DNA of 12,730 bases from an uncultured Oscillospiraceae bacterium (GTDB taxonomy: Bacteria > Bacillota > Clostridia > Oscillospirales > Acutalibacteraceae), in NCBI GenBank assembly GCA_905198295.1, contig CAJKBW010000080.1:1-12730 (forward strand), written 5' to 3'. A program made the translations under genes and the position numbers. Every line of letters starts with the position of its first letter. Within the stretch, counting starts at the first letter, position 1. Below, piece by piece: positions 7,620 through 12,730 of the stretch. The notes under the pieces were generated by a model. That model saw nothing but the letters and a program-made list of their open reading frames with translations. It was not told the DNA's origin and searched no databases.

Positions 7620-8882
7620 ATGGAAAACGGCATACTATGGCAAAGCTTGGGGATTATAATCTGTTTGGTGTTGTCGGGCTTTTTTTCGGCCAGTGAGACG
7701 GCATTCACTTCACTTAACCGCATACGTATGAAAAACAAGGCGATGAACGGAGACCGCCGTGCCGAGCGCGCGCTGAAGCTGGCCGACCGGTATGATGCGC
7801 TGCTGTCGACCATTTTAATCGGGAATAATATTGTCAATATCGTTTCGGCGTCGCTTGGAACACTGGCCTTCACCACTCTGCTGGGACCAGCGGTCGGCGT
7901 GCCGGTCAGTACGGCGGTGATTACGATTGCGGTTTTGATTTTTGGCGAGATATCGCCGAAGAGCCTGGCCAAGGAGCATGCGGAGGGCCTTGCCATGACC
8001 TTTGCGCCGGCGCTTCAGGTGCTGATGATCGTGTTTACGCCGCTGAATTTCGTATTCGGACAATGGAAACGGCTGCTCAGCCGTGTGTTCAAGAGCAAAA
8101 AGGATGAGCAGATGACGCCGGAAGAGCTGATGACCATTGTGGATGAAGCACAGAGCGGCGGCGGGCTGGACGATGCGTCCGGTGAACTGATCCGCTCTGC
8201 CATCGAATTTGATGATCTGGCGGTTGCTGACGTGCTTACCCCACGTGTCGACATTGTGGCTGTGGAAAAAAACGATACCTTGGAGGAGATTGCCGAGACT
8301 TTTGCCAAACACTCTTTTTCCCGTCTGCCTGTGTATGAAGATACCATCGACAATATCATCGGCATGATCCAAGAAAAGGAGTTTTTCTGTGGGCTGCGCG
8401 GCGGAATATCCTCAATTGATACGATGATCAAAAAACTCAGCTACATCAGCCCGGGTATGAAGATTTCCGATTTCCTCCGGCTGCTGCAGCAGTCGAAAAC
8501 CCATATGGCGGTGGTAATCGATGAGTTTGGCGGCACCGCGGGAATCGCTACGTTGGAGGACGCGCTGGAAGAGCTTGTGGGGGACATCTGGGACGAAAAC
8601 GATGTGGTGATCGACTATTTTCAGCCGCTTGGAGAACAGCGCTATCAGGTGGACTGCAGTGCTGCGCTCGAGGATATGTTTGACCATTTCTCCCTGACTA
8701 CGGATTATCAGTATGAATGTGTGACCGTCGGCGGCTGGGTGATGGAGCATCTGGGTAAAATCCCGGTGGTCGGCGACGAGTTCCGGTATGAGGGTATCCG
8801 CGTACAAGTGACTAAAGTTACGGCACATCACCCAGTGGAGATCGTCATGCAGTTTCCGGAAGAGGAAAAGGCGGAGAAATAA
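7620..8882 (+). CDS. CNNM/CorC/HlyC family membrane protein (DUF21, CBS pair, transporter-associated domain)
   Basis: A 420-aa integral membrane protein with the classic three-part layout. Residues 1 to about 165 form the DUF21 membrane domain, including the SGFFSASETAF motif near the N terminus, the STILIGNNIVNI segment and FGEISPKSLAKEH. Two CBS domains follow (about 185-320; LTPRVDIVAVEKND... and the FGGTAGIATLEDALEELVGDI motif), then a C-terminal CorC_HlyC domain (GWVMEHLGKIPVVGDEF). Family members are linked to magnesium or other cation efflux; the old name 'hemolysin' is not evidence of toxicity. The frame is open from an ATG at 7566, which would overlap the phosphatase gene; 7620 was preferred because the protein then begins just before the first helix and AAGGGGG lies at 7599-7605, although the spacing (14) is long. 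Confidence 0.92.
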   Translation: MENGILWQSLGIIICLVLSGFFSASETAFTSLNRIRMKNKAMNGDRRAERALKLADRYDALLSTILIGNNIVNIVSASLGTLAFTTLLGPAVGVPVSTAVITIAVLIFGEISPKSLAKEHAEGLAMTFAPALQVLMIVFTPLNFVFGQWKRLLSRVFKSKKDEQMTPEELMTIVDEAQSGGGLDDASGELIRSAIEFDDLAVADVLTPRVDIVAVEKNDTLEEIAETFAKHSFSRLPVYEDTIDNIIGMIQEKEFFCGLRGGISSIDTMIKKLSYISPGMKISDFLRLLQQSKTHMAVVIDEFGGTAGIATLEDALEELVGDIWDENDVVIDYFQPLGEQRYQVDCSAALEDMFDHFSLTTDYQYECVTVGGWVMEHLGKIPVVGDEFRYEGIRVQVTKVTAHHPVEIVMQFPEEEKAEK

Positions 8883-8887
8883 CCCAT

Positions 8888-8929
8888 AAGATCCCGCTGC
8901 AGGTAAAGAATCGCAGCGGGATCTTTTTT
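8888..8929 (+). terminator. Intrinsic terminator of the phosphatase-CBS protein operon
   Basis: AAGATCCCGCTGC (8888-8900) pairs perfectly with 8913-8925 over 13 bp around a 12-base loop, and ends in six T (8924-8929). It starts 6 bases after the stop codon. Confidence 0.93.
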
Positions 8930-8950
8930 GCAGATTTCCCGTGAGGTTTA

Positions 8951-8979
8951 TTGAAATACGGCAGAAATTCCTGTATAAT
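8951..8979 (+). promoter_or_regulatory. Sigma-A promoter of the DUF1846 gene
   Basis: TTGAAA (8951-8956) and a perfect TATAAT (8974-8979) are separated by 17 bases. The start would be near 8986, giving a short leader of about 27 bases. Confidence 0.85.
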
Positions 8980-9012
8980 AAATAGGATTTTACAACGAGA
9001 GGCGCGAACGGA

Positions 9013-10497
9013 ATGAAAAAAATCGGATTCGATAACGACAAATATCTCCGTATGCAGTCGGAGCATATCCGTGAAAGGATTGCCCAGTTCGGCGGTAAGC
9101 TGTATCTGGAGTTCGGCGGCAAGCTTTTTGATGACTATCACGCCTCCCGTGTGCTGCCGGGATTTCAGCCGGACAGCAAGCTGCGGATGCTTCTGCAGAT
9201 CAAGGATCAGGTGGAAATCGTCATTGTGATCAACGCGGGCGATATAGAAAAAAACAAGCTGCGCGGCGACCTCGGCATCACCTATGATCTGGATGTACTG
9301 CGGCTGATAGACGGTTTCCGCAGCATCGGACTGTATGTCGGAAGTGTGGTGATGACCCGTTTCCAGGGGCAGCCGGTGGCTGAGGCGTTTCAGGAGAGGC
9401 TGGAGTCGCTGGGAGTAAAGGTATACCGGCATTATCCGATCGAGGGCTACCCGTCGAATATCACGAAAATCGTCAGCGATGAGGGATACGGCCGCAATGA
9501 ATACATTGAAACCAGCCGTGAGCTGGTGGTGGTAACCGCTCCGGGACCCGGAAGCGGGAAGATGGCCACCTGCCTGTCGCAGCTGTACCATGAGCATAAA
9601 CGCGGTGTGCAGGCCGGATACGCCAAGTTTGAAACCTTCCCGATCTGGAATCTGCCGCTCAAACATCCGGTTAATCTCGCCTATGAAGCAGCGACCGCCG
9701 ACCTGGATGATGTGAATATGATCGACCCGTTCCATCTTGAGGCTTACGGCACCACAACGGTCAACTACAACCGCGATGTGGAGATTTTTCCGGTGGTCAC
9801 GGCGATGTTTGAAAAGATCATGGGAACCTGCCCATACAAATCACCGACCGATATGGGCGTAAATATGGCCGGAAATTGTATTATAGATGATGAGGCGGTG
9901 CGGGAAGCCTCCTGTCAGGAAATTCTGCGTCGGTATTACACGGCGTTGTGCGGCCAGCGGCAGGGAGTAGTGAGCGAAGACGTCATTTATAAACTGGAAC
10001 TGCTGATGAAAAAGGCGGAGGTAACGGTGCATGACCGGGTCGTGATTGCACCGGCGCTGCAGAAGGCTGCGCTGACCGGTGCGCCGGCCGCGGCGATGGA
10101 GCTTCCGGATGGTACCATTGTCACTGGAAAAACTTCGGATCTGCTGGGGGCTTCGGCAGCGCTGCTGCTGAATGCGTTGAAGATTCTCGGCGGCATCAGC
10201 GATGATATCCATTTGATTTCTCCGGTGATCATCGAACCGATCCAGCATCTGAAGGTTTCGCATCTGGGCAACCGCAATCCCCGGCTGCATACCGATGAGG
10301 TGCTGATAGCATTGTCTATTAGTGCGGCGACCAATCCGACGGCGGAACTGGCGATGGAACAGCTTGCGCGTCTTCGCGGATGCGAGGCGCATTCTTCGGT
10401 GATCCTGTCTGCTGTGGATGAGCGGGTATTCCGCCGTTTAGGCATTAATATTACCTGTGAACCGCGTTATCAGACGTCAAAACTGTATACAGTCTAA
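9013..10497 (+). CDS. DUF1846 domain-containing protein
   Basis: A 494-aa soluble protein recognised as the DUF1846 family by its full-length pattern: KIGFDNDKYL at the N terminus, LYLEFGGKLFDDYHASRVLPGF (read here in two parts, about residues 35-55), GITYDLDVLRLID, and a glycine-rich loop APGPGSGKMATCLSQLYHE with GPGSGK at 178-183. That loop resembles a nucleotide-binding P-loop. The length matches the family's usual 490-500 aa. The biochemical role of the family is not established, so none is assigned. The ATG at 9013 has GAGAGG at 8997-9002. The gene is alone, with a strong promoter and a terminator beginning 5 bases after its stop, and converges on the TM2 gene. Confidence 0.93.
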   Translation: MKKIGFDNDKYLRMQSEHIRERIAQFGGKLYLEFGGKLFDDYHASRVLPGFQPDSKLRMLLQIKDQVEIVIVINAGDIEKNKLRGDLGITYDLDVLRLIDGFRSIGLYVGSVVMTRFQGQPVAEAFQERLESLGVKVYRHYPIEGYPSNITKIVSDEGYGRNEYIETSRELVVVTAPGPGSGKMATCLSQLYHEHKRGVQAGYAKFETFPIWNLPLKHPVNLAYEAATADLDDVNMIDPFHLEAYGTTTVNYNRDVEIFPVVTAMFEKIMGTCPYKSPTDMGVNMAGNCIIDDEAVREASCQEILRRYYTALCGQRQGVVSEDVIYKLELLMKKAEVTVHDRVVIAPALQKAALTGAPAAAMELPDGTIVTGKTSDLLGASAALLLNALKILGGISDDIHLISPVIIEPIQHLKVSHLGNRNPRLHTDEVLIALSISAATNPTAELAMEQLARLRGCEAHSSVILSAVDERVFRRLGINITCEPRYQTSKLYTV

Positions 10498-10556
10498 GAA
10501 AAAACCGTGTATGTTCCAATTTTGCCAAATTTGGCGGATTTGGAGCATACACGGTT
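10496..10556. terminator. Bidirectional terminator between the convergent DUF1846 and TM2 genes
   Basis: AACCGTGTATG (10503-10513) pairs with 10546-10556; after one G-T wobble the pairing continues with TCCAA/TTGGA, for a stem of 17 pairs. The intervening bases contain a second small palindrome, GCCAAATTTGGC (10524-10535). Rightward the stem is followed by CGCTTTGTTTT; leftward it is followed by TTTTCTT, which is the better tail. It ends transcription of both converging genes. Confidence 0.85.
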
Positions 10557-10615
10557 CGCTTTGTTTTGGATATAGTAAGGGCGAGAATGGACATCGCTTT
10601 AATAATGAAAGAGAT

Positions 10616-11074
10616 TCATCTTTTTTCTGTTGGAGGCGGATACGCACCTGGATTGTTGTTAGGAATCGCCTGTTCTTGCATAGGCGCAACAGTTCCTGGC
10701 GGCGGAGGTGGAGCCATATATACGGGCGTTACATATACGCCGGGCTGAACGTAGTTTTGTGACGGCCGTCGCATTAAAGGCCGGCCCCATTTATCCGTCG
10801 CGTTACGGGAACAGGTGCATATAATATCGGCTATATACCAAGCAAACATCCCCAGCGAGAACACAAGCACGACAGGAAGCATGGTGATACGAATCGGAGT
10901 GGATTCACCATAAACAACGAAAAACATGGCGCTCATGCTGAACACAGACAACAGTAGTTTCAGGACACCCGTAATATAACGCCCTAAATAGAAACGATCA
11001 ATTCCCAGCCAGCCGGTATAGGGGATGCTGGCCAGTGCAATGGCGACCGAACGGCTTTTTGGTTTTATGGGCAT
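10616..11074 (-). CDS. TM2 domain-containing membrane protein with proline-rich tail
   Basis: A 152-aa membrane protein. The N-terminal half carries a TM2 domain: a first hydrophobic segment (about residues 9-19), the conserved GWLGIDRFYLG (21-31) and two or three further hydrophobic helices (35-55 and 62-84). The cytosolic or exposed C-terminal part (from about 95) is rich in Pro, Asn and Gln, including a run of five Pro in YMAPPPPPGTV, and is probably disordered. TM2 domain proteins are widespread small membrane proteins of unclear role. On the minus strand GAGAGG precedes the ATG by about 12 bases. No convincing promoter was found; it may be transcribed from upstream through the hairpin at 11119-11153. 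Confidence 0.87.
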   Translation of the reverse strand: MPIKPKSRSVAIALASIPYTGWLGIDRFYLGRYITGVLKLLLSVFSMSAMFFVVYGESTPIRITMLPVVLVFSLGMFAWYIADIICTCSRNATDKWGRPLMRRPSQNYVQPGVYVTPVYMAPPPPPGTVAPMQEQAIPNNNPGAYPPPTEKR

Positions 11075-11118
11075 GTGTTTTCCGCCTCTCTTTATCTTAA
11101 GTGCTTACCATATGGCAC

Positions 11119-11153
11119 AACCACCTGTTGAATTTGATTTTCAACAGGTGGTT
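11119..11153. repeat. 14-bp perfect inverted repeat (hairpin without T-tail)
   Basis: AACCACCTGTTGAA (11119-11132) pairs perfectly with 11140-11153 around a 7-base loop. It lies between the 73-aa gene and the TM2 gene, both leftward. No T-run follows on either strand, so it is not a standard intrinsic terminator; mRNA processing, partial termination or protein binding are possible. Confidence 0.65.
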
Positions 11154-11197
11154 TGATGGCATATAACGTGCAATGAACGCAGAAAACAGACAGAAAA

Positions 11198-11419
11198 TTA
11201 TGAATTTTCCTCCGGCTTTTCAAGCAAAACAAAAGCAACAAATGTTTCTTTGCGCGTTGGATTTTCCTTGTCTTCGATTTCTACCACATCATGTGTTATA
11301 TGGGAAACTTTCCAGCCTTGATTCAATAGGCTGTTAATATTGGTAAAATACTTATTTTCGTTAATGTTTCCCTGTTCAGTATAATCCCGACTATTGCTTA
11401 AATAAACCAGCTTTTGCAT
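11198..11419 (-). CDS. Small hypothetical protein, 73 aa
   Basis: The family is not recognised. The product starts MQKLVYLSNSRD, is acidic and soluble, has no signal peptide or membrane segment, and shows an alternating strand-helix pattern: a strand (KLVYLS), a helix around INSLLNQGWKVSHI (about 29-42) and a final strand (TFVAFVLLEKP). The LLNQGWKV pattern recalls small DUF4177-like proteins, but this is only a resemblance. It is believable as a gene because AAGGAGG precedes the ATG with 8 bases spacing. It lies 89 bases downstream of ssrA on the same strand, and no promoter is visible in between, so it may be read through from the ssrA promoter. Its base composition is more AT-rich than the neighbouring long genes. 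Confidence 0.75.
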   Translation of the reverse strand: MQKLVYLSNSRDYTEQGNINENKYFTNINSLLNQGWKVSHITHDVVEIEDKENPTRKETFVAFVLLEKPEENS

Positions 11420-11448
11420 CTGTCCGTCCTCCTTCGGTGTTTTTTATT

Positions 11449-11485
11449 TGGTGGAGCTGACGCTTCCCTTATCGAACCCAGCTCC
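11449..11485 (-). other. tRNA-minihelix-like sequence just downstream of ssrA
   Basis: Read on the minus strand, GGAGCTG and CAGCTCC form a perfect 7-bp stem around a 19-base loop containing GGTTCGAT, followed by ACCA. This imitates an acceptor stem plus T-loop with a CCA end. It shares GGGTTCGAT and CTCCACCA with the 3' end of the adjacent tmRNA. It is far too short for a tRNA (37 bases). Overlapping it, TCGAACCC (11472-11479) and GGGTTCGA (11488-11495) form another 8-bp inverted repeat. It may be a decayed attachment-site copy of the ssrA end, an RNA processing signal, or chance. Confidence 0.45.
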
Positions 11486-11508
11486 AGGGGTTCGACCAGC
11501 GATACAAA

Positions 11509-11857
11509 TGGTGGAGGCGGGGGGAATCGAACCCCCGTCCGAAAATCACTTGCCACAGCTTTCTCCGAGTGCAGCCGATCTTTTGGGATTCCCCTCATCA
11601 GCCGCCGAAAGGCAGGCTGCTGATTACGGTAGCCGCTTGGTCATGACGAAAGCGGCGGCACGCCTTCGTTCACGTTCACCGCTAATCGACGCCTTTATCC
11701 CGTCCGCGGTACTACGGGTAAAGACGGCAGCCTAATTAGGCTGCAACAGCAACAGTATTGTTGTCGTTTATTTTTAAAGTTTACGGCTTTTAAAGCGGGT
11801 CCGCACCGCTACTCGCTTACCGTGGCTCACAATCCCCGTCGAATCCTTTACGCCCCC
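11509..11857 (-). ncRNA. ssrA: Transfer-messenger RNA (tmRNA, one-piece)
   Basis: tmRNA, about 349 bases, which with SmpB frees stalled ribosomes and adds a degradation tag. The mature 5' end GGGGGCG (11857 leftward) pairs with CGCCTCC near the 3' end over 7 bp (one G-T), followed by A and CCA at 11509. The tRNA-like part shows the conserved 5' AAAGGATTCGACGGGG and the T-arm GGGGG-TTCGATT-CCCCC. The tag frame ends at TAA (11736-11738) and reads NDNNTVAVAA; the stop lies in the palindrome GCAGCCTAATTAGGCTGC (11729-11746 region), matching the usual stop-codon helix. The resume codon is not certain: no in-frame alanine codon precedes the AAC at 11766-11768. The CCA is encoded. Confidence 0.96.
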
Positions 11858-11874
11858 ATATAAAAGGTGTATTC

Positions 11875-11904
11875 AGTATACCCCGAATACACGCCTTTTG
11901 TCAA
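11875..11904 (-). promoter_or_regulatory. Promoter of ssrA
   Basis: On the minus strand, consensus TTGACA (11899-11904) and TATACT (11875-11880) are separated by 18 bases. The start would be near 11868, so a leader of about 11 bases would be removed by RNase P to give the 5' end at 11857. An imperfect inverted repeat (TGTATTC/GAATACA with AAAGG/CCTTT flanks) spans 11862-11898. Confidence 0.85.
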
Positions 11905-11910
11905 TGACTG

Positions 11911-11943
11911 AAAAAAATCCCCGCCGCTGAGCAAAGCGGCGGG
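11911..11943 (-). terminator. Intrinsic terminator of lexA
   Basis: On the minus strand CCCGCCGCT (complement of 11935-11943) pairs perfectly with AGCGGCGGG (complement of 11920-11928) around a 6-base loop, followed shortly by seven T (complement of 11911-11917). It begins 7 bases after the lexA stop and separates lexA from the ssrA promoter. Confidence 0.92.
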
Positions 11944-11950
11944 AGAACGG

Positions 11951-12538
11951 TCAGCCAAAATTCCGGATGAGAGAGATCACCTTTCCGAGGACGACGACCT
12001 CATCCACGATGATCGGCTCGAACGCATCGTTTTCCGGCTGCAGGCGGAAATGGCCATTTTCCTTATAAAAGCGTTTGACTGTGGCCTCATCGCCTATGAG
12101 TGCCACCACAATGTCCCCATTTTGTGCTTCCGGCGTTTTGTGTACGACCACAATATCGTGGTCAAGGATACCGGCATTGATCATACTGGTACCGGATACA
12201 CGCAGGGCAAACAGTTCACCCGGCTGGTAGCCGCCGCCCGAGTAGGGGACGTAATCCTCGACCTCTTCCACGGCAAGGATGGGCAGACCGGCCGTGACTT
12301 TGCCGACCAGCGGAACCCGCGCCACCGTTTCACCCGGAAGACGGATGGCTCGGTTAAGGCCGCTTTGGCGCGATATATATCCGCGTTCTTCGAGCACCTT
12401 CAAATAGGCGTGAACAGTTGAAGTGGAGCGTATATCCGCAGCGGTGCAGATTTCCCGCACCGTAGGGGGGACACCGTCCTGTGCGCATGTCTGCAAATAT
12501 TCCAGAATTTTCTGCTGTTTAGGATTAAGCGGCTTCAT
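11951..12538 (-). CDS. lexA: SOS regulator LexA (repressor and self-cleaving serine peptidase)
   Basis: A 195-aa LexA of usual length. The N-terminal winged helix-turn-helix (about 1-67; PPTVREICTAADIRSTSTVHAY) binds SOS boxes. The C-terminal S24 peptidase domain carries the self-cleavage site Ala83-Gly84 (GKVTAGLPI) and the catalytic dyad Ser118 (SGTSM) and Lys155 (EATVKRF). RecA filaments on single-stranded DNA trigger the cleavage and release DNA repair genes from repression. The start at 12538 has AAAGGATG about 9 bases upstream. It is a single-gene unit with its own terminator and a probable autoregulatory operator. Confidence 0.97.
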   Translation of the reverse strand: MKPLNPKQQKILEYLQTCAQDGVPPTVREICTAADIRSTSTVHAYLKVLEERGYISRQSGLNRAIRLPGETVARVPLVGKVTAGLPILAVEEVEDYVPYSGGGYQPGELFALRVSGTSMINAGILDHDIVVVHKTPEAQNGDIVVALIGDEATVKRFYKENGHFRLQPENDAFEPIIVDEVVVLGKVISLIRNFG

Positions 12539-12596
12539 TTTGGATCATCCTTTCTTCCGGCGTTTCAGCAGCCGAATATCTGTTCTGATTATCTTC

Positions 12597-12625
12597 AGTA
12601 TACCACAGGTTTGAAAAGAATGCAA
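12597..12625 (-). promoter_or_regulatory. Promoter of lexA
   Basis: On the minus strand TTGCAT (12620-12625) and TATACT (12597-12602) are separated by exactly 17 bases. The leader is about 50 bases. The -35 overlaps the end of the LexA-box-like palindrome. Confidence 0.82.
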
Positions 12626-12636
12626 ACAAATGTTTG
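12623..12636. promoter_or_regulatory. LexA box-like operator (SOS box)
   Basis: CAAACAAATGTTTG is a 5-4-5 palindrome close to the Gram-positive LexA consensus CGAACRNRYGTTYC; it differs at the G in position 2 and in the last base. It overlaps the lexA -35 by 3 bases, a sensible position for autorepression. Confidence 0.7.
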
Positions 12637-12701
12637 AATAAATCGCAAAAATCCTTACAGATTATTCATAGTCAATTCACACAAACTTCGCAGTAACCTT
12701 T

Positions 12702-12707
12702 TATAAT
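12702..12707 (+). promoter_or_regulatory. Possible -10 of a divergent rightward promoter at the window edge
   Basis: A perfect TATAAT lies on the + strand 23 bases before the right edge. No good -35 is seen: TTCACA at 12676-12681 would need a 20-base spacer. It suggests a gene divergent from lexA beginning beyond the window. The LexA box lies about 66 bases upstream of this -10, so shared SOS control is possible but not shown. Confidence 0.35.
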
Positions 12708-12730
12708 AAACGTGTACTCGGAAGTAAGAG

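Noticed and set aside
11449..11523. A tRNA gene downstream of ssrA
   Set aside because: The CCA end and T-loop-like GGTTCGA are present, but the acceptor-like stem closes after 37 bases and no D-arm or anticodon arm can be drawn.
11414..11735. Two + strand ORFs (69 and 95 codons) in the ssrA region
   Set aside because: They read through the complement of the tmRNA, whose tRNA-like ends, tag frame and promoter are unambiguous on the minus strand.

Overview
The window looks like chromosomal DNA from a fermentative anaerobe of the Clostridia, probably an Oscillospiraceae/Ruminococcaceae-type organism. This rests on a moderately GC-rich genome with strong AGGAGG-type ribosome binding sites and sigma-A promoters, a long AdhE preceded by a Rex-type operator, a DUF1846 protein, a Gram-positive-type LexA, and a one-piece tmRNA gene. 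Nothing allows a species call. No insertion sequence, CRISPR array, phage gene or obvious genomic island is present.

Left part, + strand. Positions 1-2770 hold the two subunits of a heterodimeric ABC exporter (the first cut by the window edge, overlapping the second by 4 bases), closed by a strong terminator. Next is a monocistronic phosphotransferase-fold gene (2981-3733) with its own promoter, a 12-bp palindrome at the predicted transcript start, and a terminator. The stretch 3778-4119 holds no confident gene: a doubtful 40-codon ORF, a hairpin that would terminate leftward transcription, about 100 bases of AT-rich sequence without visible structure, then the promoter and Rex-like operator of adhE. 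adhE (4120-6744) is a complete bifunctional aldehyde/alcohol dehydrogenase and ends at a strong terminator.

Middle, + strand. A protein tyrosine phosphatase (6863-7594) and a CNNM/CorC/HlyC-type membrane protein with CBS domains (7620-8882) form a probable two-gene operon. A DUF1846 protein (9013-10497) has its own promoter and shares a bidirectional terminator with the converging gene to its right.

Right part, - strand. Reading leftward from the right edge: lexA (12538-11951) with a LexA-box-like palindrome over its own -35, a terminator, ssrA (tmRNA, 11857-11509) with a good promoter, a 37-base tRNA-minihelix-like sequence, a 73-aa unknown protein with a strong ribosome binding site but no visible promoter, a 14-bp hairpin, and a TM2-domain membrane protein (11074-10616). 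A -10-like hexamer at the right edge suggests a divergent gene outside the window.

The genes are mostly unrelated housekeeping or accessory functions: export, redox-controlled fermentation, ion or membrane homeostasis, SOS control and ribosome rescue. No clear new multi-gene system is visible. The most unusual points are the region just downstream of ssrA, the tag reading frame of the tmRNA, the Asn in place of the catalytic Asp of the phosphotransferase-like protein, and the well-resolved Rex and LexA operator arrangements.
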